The notes under the pieces: model-generated
Seen by the model: the letters and a program-made list of their open reading frames with translations, nothing else
Told to the model about the DNA's origin: nothing
Databases searched by the model: none
Shown here: one piece after another, positions 1-8,266 of the stretch
Numbering within the stretch: the stretch's first letter is position 1
Layout: the number at the start of each line of letters is the position of its first letter
Program-made: the position numbers and the translations under genes
Assembly: GCF_042658925.1 (NCBI RefSeq)
Contig: NZ_JBHSRF010000010.1
Span: forward strand, 1-64,000
Reading direction: 5' to 3'
Source of the DNA: Sphaerisporangium aureirubrum
Lineage (GTDB): Bacteria > Actinomycetota > Actinomycetes > Streptosporangiales > Streptosporangiaceae
Length of the DNA stretch: 64,000 nucleotides

Positions 1-53
1 GCAAGCACCCCCCAGAAGGCCCCACCACCCATGACAGCGCCCCCCGGGACCCC

Positions 54-472
54 GAAAGGCAGGAGCATGACGGCGGAACGGGCGCGGACACCTCCGACGA
101 CTCCGCCACCGGCCCCCCGCCCCACAGGACACCCCTCACACGGGCAAGTCGGTGCGCGTGACCGTGGACGGGTGATCATCTTGAATAAGGCAGAGCCGCA
201 GCCAGCGCTCGGGCCATTGACCAACGCGGCGGTCCGTCTGGTGCTGAACGTCCACCGGTGCGACGACGCAGGAACCGCCCGGAAGGCAGGAGTATGACGG
301 CGAAACGGGCGCAGACACCCCCGAGGGCCTCGGCTTCTCGCCCCACAGGACACCTCCCGCACGGGCAAGTCGGTGCGTGTGATCGTTTGTGGGGTGGTCT
401 TTGTGGATGAGGTGGAGCCGCAGGCGGTGCTTGGGCCGTTGACCAATGCGGCGGTTTTTCTGGTGGTGACGG
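54..472 (+). repeat. Tandem duplication of the dyP 5' region
   Basis: Two diverged direct copies lie head to tail, about 54-250 and 280-472. Both have an AGGAGNATGACGGCG start block (positions 61 and 288, period 227), then CCCACAGGACACC (121 and 342), GGGCAAGTCGGTGCG (142 and 363) and the coding block for EPQ-x-x-LGPLTNAAV (193 and 415). The offset falls from 227 to 221-222, so small indels have accumulated. Similarity ends just past the NAAV codons. Copy 2 runs on into the intact peroxidase gene, while copy 1 stops after about 11 further codons. It is best read as an old partial tandem duplication. Confidence 0.8.
67..297 (+). pseudogene. N-terminal fragment of a duplicated DyP peroxidase gene
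   Basis: The open frame begins at an ATG preceded by GGCAGGAG. After about 35 Pro/Arg-rich residues it encodes LNKAEPQPALGPLTNAAV, clearly matching the beginning of the intact peroxidase that starts at 403. Similarity is lost soon afterwards and the frame stops at 297, so no haem-binding part exists. The leading residues correspond to a short upstream frame that also precedes the intact gene (293-408); in this copy a small indel fuses it in frame to the peroxidase start. It is probably a non-functional duplication remnant, although a short translated leader cannot be excluded. Confidence 0.6.
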
Positions 473-1539
473 TTGAGCCGGGTGGGGAAGGCGTGGTGCG
501 GGGGTTGCTGGCCGAGGTCGGGGGGCTGGCGCGGGCGATCGGGTTCCGGAGTGGGAGTGGGGGGCTGACGTGTGTCACCGGGATCGGGGCCGAGGCTTGG
601 GGGCGGCTGTTCTCCGGGCCGCGGCCCGCGGAGCTGCATCCCTTCCGTGAGGTACGGGGGGCGCGGCACACGGCGCCGTCCACGCCCGGCGACCTGCTCT
701 TCCACATCAGGGCCGAGCGGATGGACCTGTGCTTCGAACTGGCGACGCAGATCATGGCCGGTCTCGGCGACGCGGTGACCGTCCAGGACGAAGTGCACGG
801 ATTCCGCTACTTCGACCGTCGTGACCTGCTCGGATTCGTGGACGGCACCGAGAACCCCACGGGCCGTGACGCCTTCGAGGCCGTCACCGTCGGGGGCCGC
901 GACCCCGGCCAGGACCCGGAGTTCTCCGGCGGCAGCTACGTCATCGTGCAGAAGTACCTGCACGACGTCGCCGCCTGGAACGCCCTGCCCACCGAGGCCC
1001 AGGAACTGGCGGTCGGCCGCACCAAGCTCTCGGACATCGAACTCCCCGACGACCGCAAACCGGCCGACTCCCACGTGGCGCTGACCACGATCGTCGGCCC
1101 CGACGGCACCGAGCGGAAGATCGTCCGCGACAACATGCCGTTCGGCTCCCCCGGCCGCGGCGAGTTCGGCACCTACTTCATCGGCTACTCCGCCACCCCG
1201 TCGGTGATCGAGCAAATGCTCGAGAACATGTTCACCGGCCTCCCCCCGGCCCCCCACGACCGCCTCCTGGACTTCTCCACCGCGGTCACCGGCACCCTGT
1301 TCCACGTCCCCACAGCCGACTTCCTCGACGCCCCTCCCCCACCCCCGGCCGCCACCCAGCCGGCCGCCACCGCGCCGGCCACGGCCGAGCAGCCCACCGC
1401 CGTAGCGCGGGCCGCCCTCGGTGTCGCGGCGGACGGCCCTCCCGGGGAGACCGGCCCGTCATCCGAACCATCCGACACCCTGCCCGCACCCGACGGGTCG
1501 CTGGGGATCGGCGATCTGAAGAGGAGCACCTCGCGATGA
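403..1539 (+). CDS. dyp: Dye-decolourising peroxidase, encapsulin cargo
   Basis: Haem peroxidase of the DyP superfamily, which uses H2O2 to oxidise phenols and dyes and is packaged inside an encapsulin nanocompartment. Visible signatures: GFVDGTENP with the distal Asp (about residue 147), the proximal haem His in ADSHVAL (about 224) and the distal Arg in RDNMPF (about 242). After a Pro/Ala-rich linker (about 310-360) the C-terminus carries DGSLGIGDLKRS (364-375), the canonical peptide that docks cargo inside encapsulin shells. I chose GTG 403 (GGGGTGG five bases upstream) because family members begin just before EPQPVL; GTG 373 is an in-frame alternative. The stop overlaps the shell gene by ATGA, so translation should be coupled. 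Expected cytoplasmic, inside the shell. Confidence 0.95.
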   Translation: MDEVEPQAVLGPLTNAAVFLVVTVEPGGEGVVRGLLAEVGGLARAIGFRSGSGGLTCVTGIGAEAWGRLFSGPRPAELHPFREVRGARHTAPSTPGDLLFHIRAERMDLCFELATQIMAGLGDAVTVQDEVHGFRYFDRRDLLGFVDGTENPTGRDAFEAVTVGGRDPGQDPEFSGGSYVIVQKYLHDVAAWNALPTEAQELAVGRTKLSDIELPDDRKPADSHVALTTIVGPDGTERKIVRDNMPFGSPGRGEFGTYFIGYSATPSVIEQMLENMFTGLPPAPHDRLLDFSTAVTGTLFHVPTADFLDAPPPPPAATQPAATAPATAEQPTAVARAALGVAADGPPGETGPSSEPSDTLPAPDGSLGIGDLKRSTSR

Positions 1540-2330
1540 ACAACCTGCACCGCGAACTCGCGCCCATCTCCGGCGCTGCCTGGGCCGACCTGGAGGCCGA
1601 GGCGCGGCGCACCTTCGTGCGCAACCTGGCCGGGAGGCGGCTGGTGGACGTCCCGGAGCCGGGCGGCCTCACCCTGTCGGCCGTGCCCACCGGCCACGCC
1701 TCCTCCATCGAGCCGCCCGCCCCGGGCGTGGTGGCGAACATGCGCCGGTCCCGCCCGCTGATCGAGCTGCGCGTGCCGTTCAACGTGGACCGCGAGGCCG
1801 TGGACGCCGTCGAGCGCGGCGCCAAGGACGCCGACTGGGAACCGGTCAAGGAGGCCGCCCGCCAAATGGCCTTCGCCGAGGACCGCGCCATCTTCGAGGG
1901 TTACGCCGCCGCCGGCATCGAGGGCATCCGCAGCTCGTCGTCCAACCCCCGCCTCCTGCTCCCCTCCGAGCCCAAGGACTACCCCGACATGGTCAGCCAG
2001 GCCATCAGCACCCTCCGCCTGGCCGGTGTCGACGGCCCGTACTCCCTGGCCCTGAGCGCCGAGATCTACACGATCGTCAGCGAAACCTCCGACCACGGCT
2101 ACCCCATCCACGAACACCTGGCCCGCCTGCTGGACGGCGACATCGTCTGGGCCCCCGCCATAACCGGCGCCTTCCTCCTGACCACCCGAGGCGGCGACCA
2201 CACCCTCCACCTGGGCCAGGACCTCTCAATCGGCTACGACTCCCACGACTCCACCACCATCCGCCTCTACCTCCAGGAATCCTTCACCTTCCAAACCCAC
2301 ACCCCAGAGTCAGCAGTCGCCCTCACCTGA
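1536..2330 (+). CDS. Encapsulin shell protein (family 1, Cfp29/linocin M18 type)
   Basis: HK97-fold protein of 264 aa that self-assembles into a protein nanocompartment. It begins MNNLHRELAPISGAAW, contains the typical ARxTF-x-RNLAGRRLVDVPEP block near residue 30 and the conserved end TIRLYLQESFTFQ, and has the usual family length with no extension. It overlaps the peroxidase stop by 4 bp and is preceded by GAAGAGGAG, matching the Mycobacterium pair Rv0799c/Rv0798c. The shell presumably confines DyP and limits access of substrate and peroxide. No other cargo gene such as a ferritin-like protein lies beside it; remote genes could supply further cargo. Confidence 0.96.
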   Translation: MNNLHRELAPISGAAWADLEAEARRTFVRNLAGRRLVDVPEPGGLTLSAVPTGHASSIEPPAPGVVANMRRSRPLIELRVPFNVDREAVDAVERGAKDADWEPVKEAARQMAFAEDRAIFEGYAAAGIEGIRSSSSNPRLLLPSEPKDYPDMVSQAISTLRLAGVDGPYSLALSAEIYTIVSETSDHGYPIHEHLARLLDGDIVWAPAITGAFLLTTRGGDHTLHLGQDLSIGYDSHDSTTIRLYLQESFTFQTHTPESAVALT

Positions 2331-2410
2331 CCACCGGCCCCCTCCCCACGATCACCAACCCCACCGGGACGCATCCCCGAGGGACACCGACGCGCCCCGG
2401 CAGGACCGGG

Positions 2411-2511
2411 AGGTGCGGGGGGGTACGGGGCATCCCCCGCATGGGAGCAACCCTTGCGCCTGCCGCGCGAAGCGCGCCATCGCAAGGACCATTTCAACCG
2501 GCGTCCACTGC
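2411..2511 (+). repeat. Half copy of the interspersed hairpin repeat at the ligA 3' end
   Basis: The stretch matches the first ~100 bases of the elements at 16605-16776 and 63268-63440: a G-run/C-run hairpin (ACGGGGCATCCCCCGC), then CATGGGAGCAACCCTTGCG, a CGCGCGAAGCGCGCC stem and CGCAAGGACCATTTCAACCG. The ligA stop codon (minus strand, 2494-2496) lies inside it, at the place where the other copies read TGAAATGGTCCT. The right half of the element is absent; the 21-bp ligA repeats follow instead. Confidence 0.75.
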
Positions 2512-5037
2512 CACGCTCTCCTCGGTGGGGGCCTCGGGCCCCGTGGCGGGGGTCTCGGGGTCCGTGGCGGGGGTCTCGGGGTCCGTGGCGGGGGTCTCGG
2601 GGTCCGTGGCGGGGGTCACGGGGTCCGTGGCGGGGGTCACGGGGTCCGTGGCGGGGGTCACGGGGTCCGTGGCGGGGGTCACGGGGTCCGTGGCGNNNNN
2701 NNNNNNNNNNNNNNNNNNNNNNNNNNNNNNNNNNNNNNNNNNNNNNNNNNNNNNNNNNNNNNNNNNNNNNNNNNNNNNNNNNNNNNNNNNNNNGGCGGGG
2801 GTCACGGGGTCCGTGGCGGGGGTCACGGGGTCCGTGGCGGGGGTCACGGGGTCCGTGGCGGGGGTCACGGGGTCCGTGGCGGGGGTCACGGCTTCGGGGC
2901 CGTGTTGGAGGAGGGTCTGGAAGGACTCCTCGTCGAGGATGGGGACGCCTAGTTTTTCGGCCTTGTCGTACTTGGAGCCGGCGTTCTCGCCGGCCACCAG
3001 GAAGCTGGTCTTCTTGGAGACCGAGCCGGTGACCTTGCCGCCGCGGCCGGTGATGGCCTCGCCGGCCTCGTCGCGGGTGAAGGCCTCCAGGGTGCCGGTG
3101 ACGACGAAGGTCAGGCCGGTGAGGAACTGCGGGCCCTGGGCCACGGGGGGATCGTCGGCCATGCGGACGCCGGCGGCGCGCCAGCGGTCGACGATCTCGC
3201 GGTGCCAGTCCTCGGCGTACCACTCGTGGATGGAGGCGGCGATGGTGGGGCCCACGCCCTCCACCGCGGCGAGTTCCTCCTCGGAGGCTCCGAAAATGCG
3301 GTCCAGGGAGAGGAACGCCGTGGCGAGGGCCTGGGCGGCGGTGGGGCCCACGTGGCGGATGGAGAGGGCGACGAGGACGCGCCACAGGGGCTGCTGCTTG
3401 GCCTTCTCCAACTGGGCGAGCATGAGCTCGGCGTTCTTGCTGGGCTTGCCGTCCATGTTGGCGAAGAGCGTGACGATCTTGGGCTGGCCGGTCTCCGGGT
3501 CGGTCTTGGGCAGGCCGGTGTCCTGGTCGCGCACCACCGATCTGATCGGCAGCAACTGGTCGATGGTCAGGTCGAACAGATCGGCCTCGGTGCGCACCGG
3601 CGGCTGCTCCGGCGGCTCGGGGGCGGTCAGCGCGGTCGCCGCGACGTAACCGAGCCCCTCGATGTAGAACGCGCCCCGGCCCGCCGCGAAGAAGATGCGC
3701 TCGCGCAGCTGCGCGGGGCACGAGCGGGCGTTGGGACAGCGGATGTCGACGTCCGCCTCCTTCATGTGCCGCAACTCGGTGCCGCACTCCGGGCAGTGGG
3801 TGGGCATGACGAACTCGCGCTCGGTACCGTCGCGCAGGCTGGCGACGGGGCCGACGATCTCGGGGATCACGTCGCCCGCCTTGCGCAGCACCACGGTGTC
3901 GCCGATCAGCACCCCCTTGCGCGCCACCTCGGAGGCGTTGTGCAGCGTGGCCCGCTCCACCGTGGACTGAGCCACGATCACCGGCGCCATCACGCCGTAC
4001 GGGGTGACACGGCCGGTGCGGCCGACGCCGACCTGGATGTCCAGGAGCTTGGTGTTGACCTCCTCCGGCGGGTACTTGAAGGCGATCGCCCACCGGGGCG
4101 CCCGGGAGGTGGAGCCGAGCTGCCGCTGCAGCTCGATGCGGTCGATCTTGACCACCACGCCGTCGATCTCGTACTCGGTGTCGTGGCGGTGCTGCCGGTA
4201 GTACTCGACGAACTCGTCGATCTCGGTGAGGCCGCCGAGGACCTTGTACAGCTCGCTGACCGGCAGCCCGAAGTCCCGCAGCTTCTCGTAGACGCCGGAC
4301 TGGGTGGACGGGAACGCCGGCCCGCCCTCCCAGACGCCGACGCCGTGCACGATCATGCGCAGCGCCCGCTGGGCGGTGATCCGCGGGTCCTTCTGCCGCA
4401 GCGAGCCCGCCCCCGAGTTGCGCGGGTTGGCGAACGGCGGCTTGCCGGACGCGATCAACTGCTCGTTGAGCCTCTCGAAGCCCTCGACCGAGAGGTAGAC
4501 CTCACCGCGGACCTCCAGCAGGTCCGGCACGTCCCCGGTGAGCCGGTGCGGGATGTTGGCGATGGTGCGCACGTTGGGGGTCACGTCCTCGCCGACCCGG
4601 CCGTCGCCGCGGGTGGCGCCCCTGACCAGGCGGCCCTTCTCGTACACCAGGGCGATAGCCAGCCCGTCGATCTTCAGCTCGCACAGGTACGGCGCGGGGT
4701 CTCGCTCCAGCAGCCGCTCGGCCCTCGCCTGCCAGCCGGCGAGGTCGGCGCCGTTGAAGGCGTTGTCCAGGCTCTCCAGGCGCCTCAGGTGGCTGACCCG
4801 CGCGAACTCGGTGGAGATCGGCGCGCCGACCTTCTGGGTGGGTGAATCGGGGGTCCGCAGGCTGGGATGCGCCTCCTCCAGCTCACGCAGCTCGCGCATC
4901 CACGCGTCGTACTCCCCATCGCTGACGGTGGGCGCGTCGAGCACGTAGTACCGCCAGTTGGCCTCGTCGGCCAGCTCGGCGAGCTCGGCGTGACGATCCC
5001 GCGCACTCACCGGAACGCCCTCCACCTCAGCAGTCAT
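2494..5037 (-). CDS. ligA: NAD+-dependent DNA ligase LigA with a heptapeptide-repeat tail
   Basis: Seals nicks during replication and repair using NAD+. Visible parts: domain Ia (YYVLDAP near 30-35), adenylation Lys122 in CELKIDG, RGDGRVGEDVT, OB fold (AIAFKYPPEEV), four-Cys zinc finger (CPECGTEL...RCPNARSCPAQ), HhH region and a BRCT domain (GLTFVVTGTLEAFTRDEA). After the BRCT the protein continues as ATDPVTP/ATDPETP heptads: four, then the 98-base sequencing gap, then eight more, ending ESVAVDAG. Most LigA proteins stop soon after the BRCT, so the tail is unusual and probably disordered. Start ATG 5037 has AGGGGAG six bases upstream; ATG 5052 is an alternative. The neighbouring metE-like gene is also next to ligA in Mycobacterium (Rv3014c/Rv3015c). 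Confidence 0.96.
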   Translation of the reverse strand: MTAEVEGVPVSARDRHAELAELADEANWRYYVLDAPTVSDGEYDAWMRELRELEEAHPSLRTPDSPTQKVGAPISTEFARVSHLRRLESLDNAFNGADLAGWQARAERLLERDPAPYLCELKIDGLAIALVYEKGRLVRGATRGDGRVGEDVTPNVRTIANIPHRLTGDVPDLLEVRGEVYLSVEGFERLNEQLIASGKPPFANPRNSGAGSLRQKDPRITAQRALRMIVHGVGVWEGGPAFPSTQSGVYEKLRDFGLPVSELYKVLGGLTEIDEFVEYYRQHRHDTEYEIDGVVVKIDRIELQRQLGSTSRAPRWAIAFKYPPEEVNTKLLDIQVGVGRTGRVTPYGVMAPVIVAQSTVERATLHNASEVARKGVLIGDTVVLRKAGDVIPEIVGPVASLRDGTEREFVMPTHCPECGTELRHMKEADVDIRCPNARSCPAQLRERIFFAAGRGAFYIEGLGYVAATALTAPEPPEQPPVRTEADLFDLTIDQLLPIRSVVRDQDTGLPKTDPETGQPKIVTLFANMDGKPSKNAELMLAQLEKAKQQPLWRVLVALSIRHVGPTAAQALATAFLSLDRIFGASEEELAAVEGVGPTIAASIHEWYAEDWHREIVDRWRAAGVRMADDPPVAQGPQFLTGLTFVVTGTLEAFTRDEAGEAITGRGGKVTGSVSKKTSFLVAGENAGSKYDKAEKLGVPILDEESFQTLLQHGPEAVTPATDPVTPATDPVTPATDPVTPATDPVTPAXXXXXXXXXXXXXXXXXXXXXXXXXXXXXXXXXATDPVTPATDPVTPATDPVTPATDPVTPATDPETPATDPETPATDPETPATGPEAPTEESVAVDAG
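2529..2892 (-). repeat. 21-bp tandem repeat in ligA, interrupted by a sequence gap
   Basis: The unit GGGGTCCGTGGCGGGGGTCAC (plus strand) recurs almost without change and encodes the heptad VTPATDP on the minus strand; units nearer the stop carry TCTC and encode ETPATDP. Bases 2696-2793 are 98 Ns. Unit phase before (GGCG at 2692) and after (GGCG at 2794) differs by 102 bases. That preserves the reading frame but is not a multiple of 21, so the true copy number is unknown. Confidence 0.95.
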
Positions 5038-5227
5038 GCCATCTCCCCTCATCGCTCGCCCCCCTGCAGAACGCTACGGCCGGCGACGGGCTCCAGCACC
5101 CCCGCTTAGCCGCTCTACCTGGGGAATCGTTACTCCTACCATGCCATCCAGCACCGACATTTCTCCACGAACCTCGCCATAGCCACCATCCCCCCACAAC
5201 CCCCACCATTCCAACCCCTACCAGGCG

Positions 5228-6238
5228 TCAGCTCTCATGGCTCTCCGGGTCCTCGTGCAGGACCCGGGCCGCCTCGCGGCAGCGGGCGAGCGCGGCGCGG
5301 GCGTAGGGCGGGGAGGCGCCCGCGAGGCCGCAGGACGGGGTGAGGACGACCTGGTCGGCCAGGCGGCCGGGGGGGAAGCCCAGGCGGCGCCAGAGCTCGA
5401 TGGCGGGCTTGGCCACGACGCCCTTGTCAGGGAGGCGGGTTCCGGTGCCGGGGACCACGCCGAGGAACAGGGCGGTGCCGGCCTCGATGGCCTCGCCGAG
5501 GTGGTCCTCGTCGCGGCGGCGCAGCAGGCCGAGGTCCAGCGAGAGGCCACCGGCGCCGGTGGAGCTCAGCACGTCGAACGGCACGCCGGGGGCGCAGCAG
5601 TGGATCACGGTGAAGGCGTCGGCGGGCACCACGGCTCTCAGCCGTTCGGCCACCAGTGGCGGCTCCACCGCGGCCAGCCGCCCGAAGCCCGAGGCGGTGG
5701 GCACGTCGCCGGCCAGCACGCCGGGCAGCCCCGGCTCGTCCAGCTGGACGAGCACCCGCGCGCCCGGCACCCGGGTGCGCACCGCCGTGATGTGCGCGGC
5801 CAGGCCCTCGGCCAGCGAGTCGGTGAGGTCGCGCACCGCGCCGGGATCGGCCAGCATCTTGTCGCCGTACCGCAGCTCGATGGCGCCCGCGAGAGTCCAC
5901 GGGCCGCAGACCTGGATCTTCAGCGGCCCCTCGTAGCCCAGCGCGAGCTCCTCCAGCCCGTCCAGGTCGCGGGACAGGTGATCGCCGGCGCGGCGCGCGT
6001 CCCGCCCCGGGTGGCCGGCCATCCGCCAGCCGGACGGCTGCACCTCGACCGGCAGCTCAAGCAGCAGGGAGGCGGTGCGCCCGATCATGTCGGCCCCCAC
6101 CCCGCGCTCCGGCAACTCGGGGAGGTAGGGCAGGTCGGGCAACTCGCCGAACACCACGCGCAGCGCCTCGACGTGGTCGGTACCCGGATGGGACCCGACC
6201 CCGGTCGCCGTAGCGGTATTCCAGGGAAAGTCGTTCAC
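5228..6238 (-). CDS. MetE C-terminal-like methionine synthase homologue
   Basis: A 336-aa TIM-barrel protein of the cobalamin-independent methionine synthase superfamily, of the short actinobacterial type found next to ligA (Rv3015c in M. tuberculosis). It starts NDFPWNTATATGVGSHPG and shows the expected zinc-ligand pairs: His-Cys-Cys in VIHCCAPG and Cys in LTPSCGLAG. It lacks the N-terminal half of true MetE, so folate-dependent methionine synthesis is not assured; a methyltransfer or related thiol chemistry is inferred only from the fold. GTG 6238 is chosen because the conserved sequence begins there. It is probably transcribed with ligA, 175 bp further on; 5053-5227 shows no obvious site. 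Confidence 0.8.
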   Translation of the reverse strand: MNDFPWNTATATGVGSHPGTDHVEALRVVFGELPDLPYLPELPERGVGADMIGRTASLLLELPVEVQPSGWRMAGHPGRDARRAGDHLSRDLDGLEELALGYEGPLKIQVCGPWTLAGAIELRYGDKMLADPGAVRDLTDSLAEGLAAHITAVRTRVPGARVLVQLDEPGLPGVLAGDVPTASGFGRLAAVEPPLVAERLRAVVPADAFTVIHCCAPGVPFDVLSSTGAGGLSLDLGLLRRRDEDHLGEAIEAGTALFLGVVPGTGTRLPDKGVVAKPAIELWRRLGFPPGRLADQVVLTPSCGLAGASPPYARAALARCREAARVLHEDPESHES

Positions 6239-6475
6239 AGCCCGAAGCTTAGGACCGGCGGCACCCGCCGGTCCCCGCCCTGTGGACGAACGACGGGGCT
6301 GTGGACAGAGCGAGGCCCCTCGGGCCGAGATGTGGTAACGCGGCCTGGAGTCCGGGATCCGCCGTCCGGTCTTCAGGATCCCCCGTCCGCTTTCCTGTCC
6401 GCGGTCCAGTATTTCCGCGGCTGGGATCGGGTGGCGGATGGGAGTGGTGAGGTGATGCGGGTCATGATGGGAGGT

Positions 6476-7108
6476 ATGAAGCTCACCAAACATGGGCACG
6501 CGTGCGTGCGGCTGGAGAAGGACGGGGCCACGCTGGTCATCGATCCCGGCGGGCTCACCGAGGAGTCGGCGCTGGACGGGGCGGACGCCGTCCTGATCAC
6601 GCATGAGCACTTCGACCATCTGGAGGTCAAGCGTCTGGCCGCGCTGGGGCCTCAGGTGCAGATCTGGACGTGCGGGGCGGTGGCCGCGCAGCTGGAAGGG
6701 CTCAGCACGAAGGTCAACGTCGTGGGGGAAGGGGACTCGTTCAGCGCGGCCGGGTTCGAGGTCGGGGTGCTCGGGCGGGACCACGCGCGTGTCGCGTTCG
6801 ACATGCCGGTGGTGCCGAACATCGGCTTCCTGGTGGACGGCGAGGTGTTCCACCCCGGCGACGCGTTCACCGTGCCGAGTGTCCCGGTGGGCACGCTGCT
6901 CACGCCCACCACGGGACCATGGCTCAAGGCCTCCGAGTACGTCGACTACCTGCGTGAGGTCGCCCCTCGGCGGGCCTATTCGATCCACGACGGCCTGTAC
7001 AACGACATCGGGCTGTTCCTGGTCGACAGCATCCTGGAGCGCCGCGGCAAGGACCAGGCAGGCGATTTCCGCCGCCTCAAGCCCGGCGAGAGCGTCACCC
7101 TGCCCTGA
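6476..7108 (+). CDS. Metallo-beta-lactamase-fold hydrolase (UlaG/YcbX-like)
   Basis: A 210-aa cytoplasmic protein beginning MKLTKHGHACVRLEKDG, with the metal motif THEHFDHLE (near 41-49), a second metal residue in GRDHARVAF, GEVFHPGDAF and a late SIHDGLYND. This is the small MBL family often annotated as metal-dependent hydrolase or L-ascorbate-6-phosphate-lactonase-like; no substrate can be assigned. The ATG at 6476 has GGGAGGT immediately before it, too close for a good ribosome site, so the in-frame ATGs at 6464 or 6455 may be the true start. It is convergent with mnmA and shares a terminator with it. Confidence 0.85.
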   Translation: MKLTKHGHACVRLEKDGATLVIDPGGLTEESALDGADAVLITHEHFDHLEVKRLAALGPQVQIWTCGAVAAQLEGLSTKVNVVGEGDSFSAAGFEVGVLGRDHARVAFDMPVVPNIGFLVDGEVFHPGDAFTVPSVPVGTLLTPTTGPWLKASEYVDYLREVAPRRAYSIHDGLYNDIGLFLVDSILERRGKDQAGDFRRLKPGESVTLP

Positions 7109-7131
7109 GCGCCCGGGGGCCAGGGCTCAGG
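7104..7131. terminator. Bidirectional hairpin between MBL gene and mnmA
   Basis: CCTGAGC (7104-7110) pairs with GCTCAGG (7125-7131), with further G:C pairing inside. The hairpin covers the stop codons of both converging genes (stops at 7108 and 7127), so it can end transcription from either side. It has no U-run, as is common in actinomycetes. Confidence 0.6.
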
Positions 7132-8197
7132 ACGAGGAGGTGATGGTGGCGGAGCCGATGACGGTGTCGCCGTCGTAGAGGACGGCCGCCTGGCCCGCCG
7201 CCACACCCGTCGCCGGGGTGTCGAGCTGGATGTGCAGCTCGTCGCCGGACAGCTGCACCCGGCACCCGTACACCTCGCCGTGGGCACGCAGCTGGACCTG
7301 GCACGCCAGAGGCTGGTGCGGCTCAGCGGCGGGGCCGTTCCAGACCGGGCGCTCCGCCACGATCGAGGAGACCGCCAGGGCCGAGCGGGGCCCCACCGTC
7401 ACCGTGTTGGACACCGGCTCGATGGACAGGACGTAACGAGGACGGCCGTCAGGGGTGGGCCGGTCGATCCGCAGCCCCTTGCGCTGCCCGACGGTGAAGC
7501 CATAGGCCCCGTTGTGCCCGCCGACGACCTCGCCGGACTCGTCCACGATCGGGCCGGGCTCGGACCCGAGCCGCTCGGCCAGGAAGCCGCGGGTGTCGCC
7601 GTCCGCGATGAAGCAGATGTCGTGGCTGTCGGGCTTGTCGGCGACGGTGAGCCCACGCGCGGCGGCCTCGACCCGCACCTCGGCCTTGGTCGAATCGCCC
7701 AGCGGGAAGATCGCCCGTCCGAGCTGCTCACGGGTCAGCACCCCGAGCACGTACGACTGGTCCTTGCCGGAGTCCACGCTGCGCCGCAGCACCCCGTCGT
7801 CCAGCCGCGCGTGATGCCCGGTGACCACCGCGTCGAACCCGAGCGCCACCGCCCGGTCCAGCACGGCCGTGAACTTGATCTTCTCGTTGCAGCGCAGGCA
7901 GGGGTTCGGGGTGCGCCCCGCCGCGTACTCACTGACGAAGTCCTCGACCACGTCCCGGTGGAACCGCTCCGCCATGTCCCACACATAGAACGGAATCCCG
8001 ATCACGTCGGCCGCCCGCCGCGCGTCCCGGGAGTCCTCCAGCGTGCAACACCCCCGCGCCCCGGTCCGATACGACTGAGGATTGGACGACAAGGCGAGAT
8101 GAACCCCGGTCACGTCATACCCGGCCTCAGCCGCCCGGGCCGCCGCCACCGCGGAATCGACACCGCCCGACATGGCGGCAAGCACACGAAGACTCAT
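7127..8197 (-). CDS. mnmA: tRNA-specific 2-thiouridylase MnmA
   Basis: Puts sulfur on U34 of Lys, Glu and Gln tRNAs, using ATP and a persulfide relayed from cysteine desulfurase. It has the PP-loop SGGVDS (residues 10-15), Cys100 in NPCLRCN and Cys195 in HDICFIADGD, equivalent to the catalytic pair of E. coli MnmA, followed by the C-terminal beta-barrel domain. Length 356 aa is normal. In Mycobacterium trmU/mnmA directly follows iscS; here the desulfurase is about 4.6 kb away, separated by a gene remnant, a merR gene and two secreted-protein genes. No strong ribosome site precedes ATG 8197, but the conserved start MSLRVLAAMSGG fixes it. Confidence 0.96.
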   Translation of the reverse strand: MSLRVLAAMSGGVDSAVAAARAAEAGYDVTGVHLALSSNPQSYRTGARGCCTLEDSRDARRAADVIGIPFYVWDMAERFHRDVVEDFVSEYAAGRTPNPCLRCNEKIKFTAVLDRAVALGFDAVVTGHHARLDDGVLRRSVDSGKDQSYVLGVLTREQLGRAIFPLGDSTKAEVRVEAAARGLTVADKPDSHDICFIADGDTRGFLAERLGSEPGPIVDESGEVVGGHNGAYGFTVGQRKGLRIDRPTPDGRPRYVLSIEPVSNTVTVGPRSALAVSSIVAERPVWNGPAAEPHQPLACQVQLRAHGEVYGCRVQLSGDELHIQLDTPATGVAAGQAAVLYDGDTVIGSATITSSS

Positions 8198-8266
8198 AAC
8201 CCTTCGAGACTACCTTTCCCCGCACCCCCGGCGCCCCGCCCACCACCTGAACGTTGACGGCCCACC

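Noticed and set aside
136..1305. 389-aa open frame on the minus strand opposite dyP
   Set aside because: High-GC shadow frame; composition is Gly/Arg/Val-rich with no domain, while the opposite strand encodes a clear peroxidase.
2529..2892. 21-bp repeats considered as a CRISPR or satellite
   Set aside because: No spacers; repeats keep the ligA reading frame and encode heptapeptides.
3202..4845. 547-aa plus-strand frame antisense to ligA
   Set aside because: The minus strand carries all LigA motifs; the plus frame has none.
5218..6988. Longer 586-aa version of the MetE-like gene starting at 6988
   Set aside because: The extra N-terminal 250 residues are antisense to the MBL gene at 6476-7108 and not MetE-like; conserved sequence begins at GTG 6238.
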